This document shows positions 5,458 to 13,073 of a stretch of 13,207 nucleotides of DNA, one piece after another. Position 1 is the stretch's first letter, and each line of letters opens with the position of its first letter. This DNA comes from CAZGSV01 sp964528605 (GTDB lineage Bacteria; Armatimonadota; Zipacnadia; CAZGSV01). Where the stretch lies: the NCBI GenBank assembly GCA_964528605.1, contig CAZGSV010000099.1, positions 1 through 13,207 on the forward strand, given 5' to 3'. The notes under the pieces are model-generated. The model worked only from the letters and a program-made list of their open reading frames with translations. It searched no databases and was not told the origin of the DNA. The position numbers were made by a program, and so were the translations under genes.

Positions 5458-6678
5458 GTGACCTCTCGCCAACGCGTCATGACCGCTGTCCGCCATCAGG
5501 AACCGGACCGCGTGCCGATTGACTTCGGCGCCATGGGCTCCACCACCATCATGGCCGTCGCTTACGACCGCCTCAAACGCCACCTCGGCATCACCGGCGG
5601 CGAAACGCGCGTCTACGACGTTGGCCAGCAATTGGCGGAAGTCGAGCCGGAAATCCTCAAGCGCTTCCACGTTGACGTCATCCGCCTCACGCACACGATG
5701 GGCGAGCACCCCGAGCAATGGAAGGACTGGACCCTCTCCGACGGCTCGCCCGCCAAGGCTCCCATTGACTTCCACCCCGAGCCCGACGGCAAGGGCGGCT
5801 GGGTGCTGCGCGACGAGCAGGGCCGCGTCGTCCGCGCCATGCCCGCCGGCGGCTACTACTTCGACCCCGTCCACTTCCCTCTGCAAGACGCGCGCTCGCT
5901 CGCGGAGATACGCGCCTACAAGCCACTGCGCGTGACCGACGAATACCTCGCCTACCTCAACGAGCGCGCCCAGTGGCTCCACGACAACACCGACCGGGCC
6001 ATCATGGCCTCCTTCGAGGGCAAGTTCACCGAGGCCGGCCAGAACATCCGCGGCTTCGACACCTTCCTCATGGACATGGCCGCGCGCCCCGATTGGGCCG
6101 AGGCGCTCATGGATCGCCTGCTCGAGTCCCATCTCGAGGAGTTGCCGCGCTTCGCCAAGGCCGTGGGCGAGTACGTGCAGATTGTGCAACTCGGCGACGA
6201 CCTCGGCACCCAGCAGGGGCCGCTGATGTCCCCCGCGATGCACGAGCGCATGGTCCTCCCCAAGCGCAAGATCCTCTACGGCGCCATCAAGGAGCGGATG
6301 GGCCTCCCCATCTTCCTCCACTCCTGCGGCGGCATCTACCAACTCATCCCGCAACTCATCGAGGCCGGCGTGGACATCCTCAACCCGGTGCAGACCACCG
6401 CGAAGGGCATGGACCCCGCCAGGCTCAAGCGCGAGTTCGGCGACAGGATCACCTTCTGGGGCGGAGGCGTGGACACCCAGACCGTGCTCGCCTTCGGCAC
6501 GCCGGAGCAAGTGCGCGAGCAGGTGCACGAGCGCATCCGCATCTTCGGCCCCGGCGGCGGCTTCGTCTTCAACCACATCCACAACGTGCAGGCCAACGTG
6601 CCGCCGGAGAACGTCGTGGCCATGTTCGACGCCGCCTACGAGTTCGGCAAGTACCCGATCGAGGGGGCGCAGTCCTGA
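5458..6678 (+). CDS. UroD-family (methylcobamide-type) methyltransferase, 406 aa
   Basis: The protein belongs to the uroporphyrinogen decarboxylase superfamily, whose non-haem members move methyl groups to or from corrinoid cofactors. The family opening (TSRQRVMTAVRHQEPDRVPI) is followed by a TIM-barrel body with LHSCGG (His288, Cys290, likely zinc ligands), GVDILNPVQ, and TFWGGGVDTQ near residue 338. A third Cys as in MtaA-type enzymes is not seen there, and the Arg-rich substrate loop of haem UroD (RQAGRY) is absent, so haem synthesis is unlikely. GTG 5458 is preferred over GTG 5449 because GGGGTGA lies six bases upstream and the truncated copy at 1308 starts at the same codon. The first 42 codons may be of foreign origin (see the junction repeat). 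It overlaps the next gene by one base (TGATG), which implies coupled translation with the secreted hydrolase. The methyl donor and acceptor are unknown. Confidence 0.88.
   Translation: MTSRQRVMTAVRHQEPDRVPIDFGAMGSTTIMAVAYDRLKRHLGITGGETRVYDVGQQLAEVEPEILKRFHVDVIRLTHTMGEHPEQWKDWTLSDGSPAKAPIDFHPEPDGKGGWVLRDEQGRVVRAMPAGGYYFDPVHFPLQDARSLAEIRAYKPLRVTDEYLAYLNERAQWLHDNTDRAIMASFEGKFTEAGQNIRGFDTFLMDMAARPDWAEALMDRLLESHLEELPRFAKAVGEYVQIVQLGDDLGTQQGPLMSPAMHERMVLPKRKILYGAIKERMGLPIFLHSCGGIYQLIPQLIEAGVDILNPVQTTAKGMDPARLKREFGDRITFWGGGVDTQTVLAFGTPEQVREQVHERIRIFGPGGGFVFNHIHNVQANVPPENVVAMFDAAYEFGKYPIEGAQS
5557..5584 (+). repeat. 28-base direct repeat, right copy (candidate attachment core)
   Basis: Identical to 1407-1434 and lying inside codons 34-43 of the intact UroD-family gene. 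Similarity between the two copies ends immediately after it. If an element integrated here, this is the right junction, where its replacement 5' end meets the native gene body. Confidence 0.7.
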
Positions 6679-9600
6679 TGCCTAAGAGGGCCATCGTGGG
6701 TTCCGTCGCCGCCATCGCCGTGCTCGTGTGCGTCTTGTGGCTCGCGTTCCCCTCGGCTGCGGCTTCAGCGGCGGAGCCCCGCTGGATTTGGGCCGGGCAG
6801 CCGGCTGAGGGCGACGCCTTCCTGCGCAAGGTCGTGACGCTGCCCGCCAAGCCGCTAACCGCGCAGGCCTTCGTCACCTGCGACGACGCCTTCGTGCTCT
6901 TCGTCAACGGCGAGCGAGTGTGCGAGAGCGTCCAGTGGGAGCGGCCGCGCGTGCTCGACCTCGCGCCCGAACTCAAGGAAGGCGACAACGTCCTCGCCCT
7001 CTGGTGCCGCAACCGCGGCGGGTCCGGCGGCCTGCTGTTCCGGATGGACCTCGCCTATCCCGACGGCCGCAGTGAGAGTGTCGTCAGCGACAACACCTGG
7101 GAGGCAAGGAGGCCCGCGGCGGAAGAGCTCTCTGTTGACTGGAGCGGGGACGGCGCGGACTGGGTCGCCGCCACGGAGATTGCCGAATACGGTGCCGCGC
7201 CCTGGGGCCCGGTCTGGGACCGCACCTGGCCCGTCCACCGCCTCAAGGTCGAGCGTTTCCTGCAACAGGGCTCGCTCGACTGGCGCGAACCGGGGCACCC
7301 CGAATTCTCCGCCTTCGTCGGCACCTATCAGCGACCCGAGTACCCCGCCCTCTTCCGCGACTTCGTGCGCCTCGATCGCAAGACCGGCCTGCTGGGCAAC
7401 GCGCAGGGCGTGCTCCGCCCCTTCGCCACCATCTACGACCAGCCCGCCCCCCCCGAGGCGCCCGACGACAACTGGCGCCTCGCCGTGCTCGATTTCGACT
7501 ACGACCTCGTGCTCCGTGACTTCGCCGAAATGAAGAAGGCGGGCATCAACGTCTACCTGCGCTTCTTCTCCTGGCAGGAACTCCTCGACCAGCAAGGCCG
7601 CTGGCGCAAGTGCCAACAGCAGCCCAAGGGCGCCGGCCTCCCTCACTTCGACTACAACTACCAGGTCTACGACTACTTCCTCGACCTCGCGCAGGCCAAC
7701 GGCCTCTACGTCGTCATCGAGCCCTCCTTCCACTGGCACACCAACCGCGACCTCATCCCCCTCGATCTCACCGGCAAGACCTTGCTCTACGATCAACTCT
7801 GGGAGGCCGAGGTGCGCGCCTACCAGAAGATCCTCCACCGCTGGAGTCGGCGGCCGGTGATCGCCGCCATCCTCGTGGGCGAGGAAGAAATCCGCATTGA
7901 CGCCGACCAGCACGACCCCGACGATCCCGTCACCCAAGCCAAGTTCCGCGCCTTCCTCGCGCGCGAGTACGGCTCCCTCGAGCGGCTCAAGCAGGCCTGG
8001 CGCCGCGGCTACGACTACGCCGACGCCTCCCTCTGGAAGGAGCGCGAATGGGGCGGCAGGAAAGTGTTCTGGCCGGACTACCCGCTCAAGGAGGGCGTCT
8101 ACGACAGCCTGTCCTCATTCGAGCAGGTGTCTCCCCCCCCGTGGGCCTCAATGCGCGAGCCCGAGCCGCCTCACTTCGCCGTACCGGGCATTGCGCCTTA
8201 CCAGGAAACCGTCCCCAAGGACCCGGTGTGGATTGACTACCTGCTCTTCAAGCAGGAGCTCCTCATCAGCCGCATGAACGACTGGGCCGACCGCATCCGC
8301 CAGGCCGACCCCAATCACCTCCAGTTCTACTCCAACCCTTACGACTTCAACCCCGCCTGGCACTTCCTCCACTGCTACGACCGCGCCCGCCTGCGCTTCG
8401 ACCTGGTCGGCGTCGGCCAGCACGACTACGGCTTCGACTACGCGCAACTGCCGCACTGGGCCCGCGCGCGCGAGTACATTCAGAACGTCGCCTCCTACGG
8501 CCCCTATACTGGCGCCAAGGGCGCCTATCCCGGTGGCAACGCTGCCGGCGAGGGCACCGGCGGCACCACGCCGGCGGAAACCCGGCGCTACTTCGCCCAG
8601 TGGATGACGGACTTGGTCGGCGGCGGCGCGGCGCTCATCTGTTCCTACGACTGGAATCACCTAAGTGGTCAGAGCAAGCACTGGCCGCAGCAGTACGACC
8701 GTGAGGTCCTCGACTGGTTCGGCGACTTCACCACCGCCTCCGCCCGCGTCCCCTTCTCCCTGCGCCGCGACGCGCAAGTCCTCGTCCTGCGCAACACCAA
8801 CGCCAGCCTCTCCATGAGCGCCGGCTACGATTTCGCTAACGCGCAGAACCTGGCGGCCGCCCTCTACCAACTCCACGTCCCCTTCGACATCCTGCCCGAC
8901 CAGGACGTGTCGCTCGGGCCTGCCGACTACAAGGTTGACCTCGACAAGTACCGCTTCATCTTCGCGCCGGACCAGCCGATCCTCCTCCGGCCCGAAACCT
9001 ACCGCATGCTCCGCCGCTGGCTGGAGGCGGACCGGGCCAAGGGGCCGCGCGGTCTCTGCCTAGGTCCCTTCCGCCTTGAGAGCCCTCACTTCCAGCCTCT
9101 GTCATGGGCTCAGGCGCCGCCGGACTTCCTGCGCCTGTGGCCGGAGGCTCTGGCCCCCAGCGAGCACCCGCTGCAAGGTGCTGCCCTGTTCACAGCGCCG
9201 GCGCTCGGGGGCGCCCGCTGGCCGAGTCGCGTGACACTTACCTTTCCGCGCGACGGTACGCTCGGTCAGTTCCCGCCTGGCGGCGAGGGCGAGGCCGCGT
9301 TGCTCACCAAGGAAGGCGGCGAGCCCGTCATGGTCCGTCGAGAGGTCAACGGCAACCCGGTTTACCTAGTCGGCTTCTACCTCGGCATGGGGTTCAACTA
9401 CCTGTGGGGATGGGGCCAGGACCAGGTTCCCTTCGACACCCTCGCGCGCCTCTACGCCCCCATGCTGCGCTCCGCTGGCGTCTGGCCAGCCTTCCACGCA
9501 CCCCGTAACATCGGCGTCTATGTCTCCGACGACAAATCGCTCATTCTCGTTAAGGAACGTTTCGGCCGAGCAACGAAACGCCTCCTGCGCGGCGCGCACC

Positions 9601-9971
9601 TCGACGGAGGACTCTACCTCGACGCCACCACCAGCCTGCGGCCCGACCGCCGGGCAGACTTGGCGACCGACCTCGGGCCCCTCGAGACCATCCACCTCCA
9701 GCGCTGCGGTCGCATGTCCGCGGCGCCGGGCATCCAAGCCTCAGTCACGTGCCGGCGCGGCGAAGAAGGCCGAGTGCGCCTCTGGGTGACCGGCACTGGC
9801 ATAGTGCAAATCTTCCTCGACGCCGGAAGCGCCCGCGCCGCGCAACTCGCGGTCCAAGGGCAGCCCCCTCGACGCCTGTACGTGGAGAATGGCCGCTTCG
9901 ACTTTGCGCTGCCCGCCGGCCCACGCGCGCTCGCAGTCGAGATAACGCCGGCTCCGTTCACTTTGCCCTGA
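6678..9971 (+). CDS. Large secreted glycoside-hydrolase-like protein (GH42-like), 1097 aa
   Basis: ATG 6678 overlaps the UroD-family stop and opens a clear signal peptide (MPKRAIVGS, then a hydrophobic run to PSAAASAAEP, about residue 34). Residues about 36-175 look like a carbohydrate-binding beta sandwich of the type seen at the front of rhamnosidases (CDDAFVLFVNGERV, LKEGDNVLALWCRNRGG). A TIM-barrel-like part spans about 270-690 (FAEMKKAGINVYLRFFSW, VVIEPSFHWHTN, ILVGEEEIRID, CSYDWNHLSG); one of E402-E404 is a candidate acid/base, but I could not identify a convincing nucleophile Glu. A Rossmann-like part at about 735-900 (DKYRFIFAPDQPILL, YLVGFYLGMGFNYLWG) resembles the middle domain of GH42 beta-galactosidases, and a beta domain ends the protein. 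It probably acts outside the cytoplasmic membrane on a plant or microbial glycan of unknown identity. The 1332-residue open frame continues upstream only by chance inside the UroD-family gene. Confidence 0.8.
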   Translation: MPKRAIVGSVAAIAVLVCVLWLAFPSAAASAAEPRWIWAGQPAEGDAFLRKVVTLPAKPLTAQAFVTCDDAFVLFVNGERVCESVQWERPRVLDLAPELKEGDNVLALWCRNRGGSGGLLFRMDLAYPDGRSESVVSDNTWEARRPAAEELSVDWSGDGADWVAATEIAEYGAAPWGPVWDRTWPVHRLKVERFLQQGSLDWREPGHPEFSAFVGTYQRPEYPALFRDFVRLDRKTGLLGNAQGVLRPFATIYDQPAPPEAPDDNWRLAVLDFDYDLVLRDFAEMKKAGINVYLRFFSWQELLDQQGRWRKCQQQPKGAGLPHFDYNYQVYDYFLDLAQANGLYVVIEPSFHWHTNRDLIPLDLTGKTLLYDQLWEAEVRAYQKILHRWSRRPVIAAILVGEEEIRIDADQHDPDDPVTQAKFRAFLAREYGSLERLKQAWRRGYDYADASLWKEREWGGRKVFWPDYPLKEGVYDSLSSFEQVSPPPWASMREPEPPHFAVPGIAPYQETVPKDPVWIDYLLFKQELLISRMNDWADRIRQADPNHLQFYSNPYDFNPAWHFLHCYDRARLRFDLVGVGQHDYGFDYAQLPHWARAREYIQNVASYGPYTGAKGAYPGGNAAGEGTGGTTPAETRRYFAQWMTDLVGGGAALICSYDWNHLSGQSKHWPQQYDREVLDWFGDFTTASARVPFSLRRDAQVLVLRNTNASLSMSAGYDFANAQNLAAALYQLHVPFDILPDQDVSLGPADYKVDLDKYRFIFAPDQPILLRPETYRMLRRWLEADRAKGPRGLCLGPFRLESPHFQPLSWAQAPPDFLRLWPEALAPSEHPLQGAALFTAPALGGARWPSRVTLTFPRDGTLGQFPPGGEGEAALLTKEGGEPVMVRREVNGNPVYLVGFYLGMGFNYLWGWGQDQVPFDTLARLYAPMLRSAGVWPAFHAPRNIGVYVSDDKSLILVKERFGRATKRLLRGAHLDGGLYLDATTSLRPDRRADLATDLGPLETIHLQRCGRMSAAPGIQASVTCRRGEEGRVRLWVTGTGIVQIFLDAGSARAAQLAVQGQPPRRLYVENGRFDFALPAGPRALAVEITPAPFTLP

Positions 9972-10011
9972 GCGCCACGCCTCCCGCAGCCCTCTTTTGT
10001 GCGCCGCAACG

Positions 10012-10040
10012 TTGACCCGGCCGCCTCAGATGGGTAATAT
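10012..10040 (+). promoter_or_regulatory. Sigma-70-like promoter for hrcA
   Basis: TTGACC (10012-10017), a 17-base spacer and TAATAT (10035-10040). Transcription would begin near 10047, at the ribosome binding site, so the leader is only about 14 bases. No CIRCE operator (TTAGCACTC-N9-GAGTGCTAA) is present around it. Confidence 0.6.
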
Positions 10041-10060
10041 CGAATCGGAGGCGCGCAAGC

Positions 10061-11098
10061 GTGACTACTGTACTTTCGCCACGCAAGGAGCAGGTCCTCA
10101 GGGCGGTCGTGGAGGGCCATGTCGCCTCATCCCAGCCTGTGGGCTCCGGGCAAGTCCTCGCCGGCGCCGGGCTGGACTGTTCCTCCGCTACCGTCCGCAA
10201 CGAGATGGCGGAACTCATGGAGGCCGGCTACATCGAGCAGCCGCATACCTCCGCCGGCCGCGTCCCTACCGACAAGGGATACCGCCACTACGTGGACCGG
10301 CTGATGTCGGTGCCGGAGAGCAACCAGCGTGTGCGCGCCGCCATCAACCGCCGACTGCGCCGCTTCGAGGGCTGGATGGAGGCCGTCTGCGAGGAGACCT
10401 GTCGCCTGCTGCTCACCGCTACCGGGCAGTTGGCCATCGTGGTCGCCTCCTCCGCAGGGGAGGCCCATGTGAGGGATGCGCACGTGTCGCAAGTGGCGTC
10501 GCGCACCTTCGTGCTCATCGTCACGCTCTCCACCGGCCAAGTGCTGCACCATTCCTTGGCCGCCAAGGCGGCGCTCTCCGCCCGAGAACTGGCCCGCTGC
10601 TCGCGCTTGCTCAACGCTGCCCTGGCCGGGCGCCCGTTGAACCAGGCGAGCGCGGCGCTGGCCGGCCTCGCCAAGGACACCGCCCGCACCGAGCAGGAGC
10701 GCGAGGTGCTCCGCCTGCTCGCCGGCATCAGCCACGTCCCGGAGACCGTCGAACAGGTCTTCTCCGACGGGGCCTCCCGGATAGCGGAGACGCCGGAGTT
10801 CCGCGACTCGGGCGGCCTGACTGCCCTGCTCTCCCTGCTCGACGAGCGCCGCCGCTTGGGGCGCACCGTCCTGGCGGCGTCGGGGGGGCGCGAGTTCGCG
10901 GTGTCCATAGGTCGAGAGAACCCGGCGCAGGAGATGAGCCGCTGCAGCCTGGTGCTCCGCAGCGTGTCCATTCAGCAGGAGCCGCCCGCCCGCGCCACCC
11001 TGGCGGTGCTCGGGCCCACGCGCATGGACTACTCCCGCGTCGCGGGCGCGCTGCGCGATTTCGCCAGCGAACTGCCGCGGTGGCTGCACGGCCTCTAG
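10061..11098 (+). CDS. hrcA: Heat-inducible transcription repressor HrcA
   Basis: HrcA binds CIRCE operators and represses chaperone operons until heat shock. The N-terminal winged helix is typical: SPRKEQVLRAVVEGHVASSQ, then the family signature SSATVRNEMAELMEAGYI, then QPHTSAGRVPTDKGYRHYVD (about residues 5-79). A GAF-like dimerisation part with the inserted domain follows. The length of 345 aa is normal. GTG 10061 is supported by GGAGG nine bases upstream (10047-10051). The C-terminus ends SELPRWLHGL, as is common for the family. grpE follows after 107 bases, which is the usual order, but dnaK and dnaJ do not come next. With no CIRCE in front of its own promoter, autoregulation by the classic site is not supported here; regulated sites may lie elsewhere in the genome. 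Confidence 0.95.
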   Translation: MTTVLSPRKEQVLRAVVEGHVASSQPVGSGQVLAGAGLDCSSATVRNEMAELMEAGYIEQPHTSAGRVPTDKGYRHYVDRLMSVPESNQRVRAAINRRLRRFEGWMEAVCEETCRLLLTATGQLAIVVASSAGEAHVRDAHVSQVASRTFVLIVTLSTGQVLHHSLAAKAALSARELARCSRLLNAALAGRPLNQASAALAGLAKDTARTEQEREVLRLLAGISHVPETVEQVFSDGASRIAETPEFRDSGGLTALLSLLDERRRLGRTVLAASGGREFAVSIGRENPAQEMSRCSLVLRSVSIQQEPPARATLAVLGPTRMDYSRVAGALRDFASELPRWLHGL

Positions 11099-11156
11099 CA
11101 ACGGCGTTTGCCGGCGCGCCCTCTGCCGGCATGCGGGGGGGCGCGGCCAGGCTCGC

Positions 11157-11185
11157 TTGCCCGCTTGTTGCCCACGAGATAGTAT
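11157..11185 (+). promoter_or_regulatory. Possible sigma-70 promoter for grpE
   Basis: TTGCCC (11157-11162), a 17-base spacer and TAGTAT (11180-11185). Transcription would begin near 11192, only about 14 bases before ATG 11206, the same compact layout as at hrcA. Each hexamer is imperfect, so this is moderate evidence; readthrough from hrcA is also possible. Confidence 0.4.
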
Positions 11186-11205
11186 TGCGGTAGTGACCAA
11201 AACGG

Positions 11206-11850
11206 ATGCCGGAAGAAGAAAAGTCGCAAGAGGAGAGCGAGGGGCCTAAAGGGGCCGACGCCGCCACTCGCCACCAGGCCCACACCGTCCCCACCAAGAA
11301 GGAACTGGAGCAGATGGTGGGCGAGTTGAAGGACCGCCTCGCCAGCCTCGAGCAACAGGTTAAGGAGCAACAGGAGGCCCTGGCCCAGACCACCGATCGC
11401 ATGCTCCGCGCCCTAGCCGAGGTGCAAAACACTCGCCGCCGGGCTGCGGAGGAGCGCGTGCGCGCCGTCGCGCTCCAGACCGACCAGGCCCTGGCCTCCC
11501 TCCTGCCCGTGCTCGACCACCTCCGCTTGGCCGTGGACACCACCGTGGCCGCTGGAGCAGACAGCCTCGCCGACGGCCTGCAACTGATAGTGCGCCAGAT
11601 GGAGGACGTGCTTCGCGCCCACGGGGCGGCCCCCGTGGGGAAGGTCGGCGACAAGTTCGACCCCAAGAAGCACGAGGCAGTGGAGACAGTCTTCGTGGCG
11701 GGCGCCCGTCCGGGCTCCATCGTCGAGGTCCTGACCCCGGGCTACGAGAGGCAGGGGCGCATCCTGCGCGCCGCCAAGGTCCGGACCGCCGCCGAGGCCC
11801 CGCCCGAGACTCCAACCGAACCGGGGGGCAGCGGCACTGCCAACGCTTGA
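11206..11850 (+). CDS. grpE: GrpE, nucleotide exchange factor of DnaK
   Basis: GrpE releases ADP from DnaK so that bound substrate is set free. The 214-residue protein has an acidic disordered N-terminus (PEEEKSQEESE), then a long coiled coil (about 30-75, ELEQMVGELKDRLASLEQQV). The RALAEVQNTRRRA segment follows at about 68-80, then the helical bundle with LLPVLDHLRLAV (99-110). The beta-sheet head carries the family signature KVGDKFDPKKHEAVETV (146-162) and PGYERQGRILRAAKV. The Pro/Thr/Gly tail is variable in the family. The start has no strong Shine-Dalgarno sequence, but no better Met lies nearby and the acidic N-terminus is normal. It sits between hrcA and ftsZ; its partner DnaK is outside the window. 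Confidence 0.95.
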   Translation: MPEEEKSQEESEGPKGADAATRHQAHTVPTKKELEQMVGELKDRLASLEQQVKEQQEALAQTTDRMLRALAEVQNTRRRAAEERVRAVALQTDQALASLLPVLDHLRLAVDTTVAAGADSLADGLQLIVRQMEDVLRAHGAAPVGKVGDKFDPKKHEAVETVFVAGARPGSIVEVLTPGYERQGRILRAAKVRTAAEAPPETPTEPGGSGTANA

Positions 11851-11907
11851 CGCGGCGCCCACTTGTCGCTACTCTGCGGCTCAATCCCCAGCGGGGGGAG
11901 GCGGGAT

Positions 11908-13005
11908 ATGCCTAACCAATCGTTCGAAAAACTGGCCCGCATCTTAGTGGTGGGAGTCGGCGGCGGTGGCTCTAACGCCGTCAATCGCATGATCGAAGGC
12001 CAGGTCGGCGGCGTCACCTTCCTCGCCGTCAATACCGACGCCCAGGTCCTGGGCCTGTGCAAGGCCACCAACAAACTCCAGATCGGTGAGAGCACCACCC
12101 GTGGCCTGGGCGCCGGCGGCGACCCCGAGATCGGCGGCAAAGCCGCTGAGGAAGGCCGCCAGGACTTCGCCAAGTACTTCCAAGGGGCCGAAATGGTCTT
12201 CCTCACCGCCGGTATGGGCGGCGGCACCGGCACTGGAGCCTCCCCCATCATCGCCGAGGTCGCCCAAGAACTGGGCGCGCTCACCGTCGGCGTTGTCACC
12301 CGGCCCTTCGCTTTCGAGGGCAGACGCCGGCGTGAGGCCGCCGATGAAGGCATCGAGCGCCTCCGCCAGAAGGTGGACACCCTCATCATCATCCCCAACG
12401 ACAAACTCCTCCAGGTCTCCGACAAGAACACCACCATGCTCCAAGCCTTCAAGATGGCCGACGAGGTCCTGCGCCAGGGCGTCCAAGGCATCTCCGACAT
12501 CATAGTAGTGCCCGGCCAGATCAACCTCGACTTCGCGGACGTGAAGACGGTGATGCAGGGCACCGGCACCGCCCTCATGGGCATCGGCGAAGGCTCCGGC
12601 GAAGGCCGCGCGGTCAAGGCGGCGCAGGCTGCCATCGCCAGCCCCTTGCTGGAAACCCCCATCGAAGGCGCCCGCAACCTGCTCATCAACGTCACCGGCG
12701 GCGTTGACCTGACCTTGCAGGAGGTCACTGAGGCCACCGAGACTGTGGCCGAAGCCGCCTCCGGCGAAGTGGACAATATGCTCTTCGGCTGGGTAGTGGA
12801 CGAGATGCTGCAGGACTCCGTGCGCGTCACCGTGATCGCCACCGGTTTCGAAGCAGGGCGGCCGGCCCGGCGCCCCCCCGCGCGCGAGGTGGTGCAGGCC
12901 CCTAGCCCTTTGCAGCAACTAGGAGAGACCATTCCCGCGGGGATGGAGGAGGACACCGAGTTACCCGCCTTCCTTAGGCGCAGCGGAGGCTTCGGCACCG
13001 CCTAA
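11908..13005 (+). CDS. ftsZ: Cell division GTPase FtsZ
   Basis: FtsZ is the tubulin-like GTPase that polymerises at mid-cell and organises the division ring. All key parts are visible in the 365-residue protein: VGVGGGGSNAVNRM (15-28), the tubulin signature GMGGGTGTGASP (102-113), TRPFAFEGRRR (131-141), and the T7 catalytic loop NLDFADVKTVM with N206, D208 and D211. A short Pro-rich linker (319-345) follows, and the conserved C-terminal partner-binding peptide ELPAFLRR is at 351-358. ATG 11908 is supported by GGGGGGAGG six bases upstream (11893-11901); the longer frame from 11863 adds residues foreign to the family. It is 57 bases after grpE. ftsA and ftsQ are not next to it, so it lies outside the usual division and cell-wall cluster. 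Confidence 0.97.
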   Translation: MPNQSFEKLARILVVGVGGGGSNAVNRMIEGQVGGVTFLAVNTDAQVLGLCKATNKLQIGESTTRGLGAGGDPEIGGKAAEEGRQDFAKYFQGAEMVFLTAGMGGGTGTGASPIIAEVAQELGALTVGVVTRPFAFEGRRRREAADEGIERLRQKVDTLIIIPNDKLLQVSDKNTTMLQAFKMADEVLRQGVQGISDIIVVPGQINLDFADVKTVMQGTGTALMGIGEGSGEGRAVKAAQAAIASPLLETPIEGARNLLINVTGGVDLTLQEVTEATETVAEAASGEVDNMLFGWVVDEMLQDSVRVTVIATGFEAGRPARRPPAREVVQAPSPLQQLGETIPAGMEEDTELPAFLRRSGGFGTA

Positions 13006-13015
13006 ACCACGGCCT

Positions 13016-13031
13016 CGCGAGCGCGCTCGCG
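13016..13031. repeat. 16-base perfect palindrome after ftsZ
   Basis: CGCGAGCGCGCTCGCG, starting 11 bases after the ftsZ stop, equals its own reverse complement. As RNA it could form a six-pair stem with a four-base loop. No run of T follows, so it is not a standard intrinsic terminator; it could be a weak terminator, a protein site or a chance of the high GC content. Confidence 0.35.
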
Positions 13032-13073
13032 GCAGTTGTCCTGCTCACCGGGAGCGGAGGGAAAACCAGCGCG

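Larger units (their letters stand above)
1435..5584. mobile_element. Candidate inserted cargo unit 2 (about 4.15 kb) in a UroD-family gene
   Basis: The unit is bounded by the 28-base repeat (one copy counted inside). It carries five minus-strand genes: HNH endonuclease, DNA methyltransferase and three envelope-type proteins of unknown function. It also carries a minus-strand promoter (5370-5398) and a UroD-family 5' end that stays in frame with the gene body to the right. Removing it would join codon 42 of the left fragment in frame to codon 43 of the intact gene. Integrative elements that replace the 5' end of their target gene are known, for example SXT at prfC. No recombinase, relaxase or transposase is visible, so it would have to be moved in trans, have lost its recombinase, or have arisen by homologous recombination between UroD paralogues. 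Confidence 0.45.

Noticed and set aside
5395..6582. Long minus-strand open frame opposite the UroD-family gene
   Set aside because: It is low in complexity (Val/Ala/Glu/His-rich), has no domain signal and mirrors the codon bias of the real gene. The same applies to the long antisense frames at 6855-7937, 10127-11200 and 11742-12998.
5973..6677. Upstream extension of the secreted hydrolase frame
   Set aside because: This part is Arg/His/Pro/Gly-rich and lies inside the UroD-family gene in another frame. The signal peptide starting at ATG 6678 fixes the true start.
11110..11130. GCCGGC inverted repeat between hrcA and grpE as a terminator
   Set aside because: The six-base arms have a nine-base loop and no T tract; such repeats are expected by chance at this GC content.
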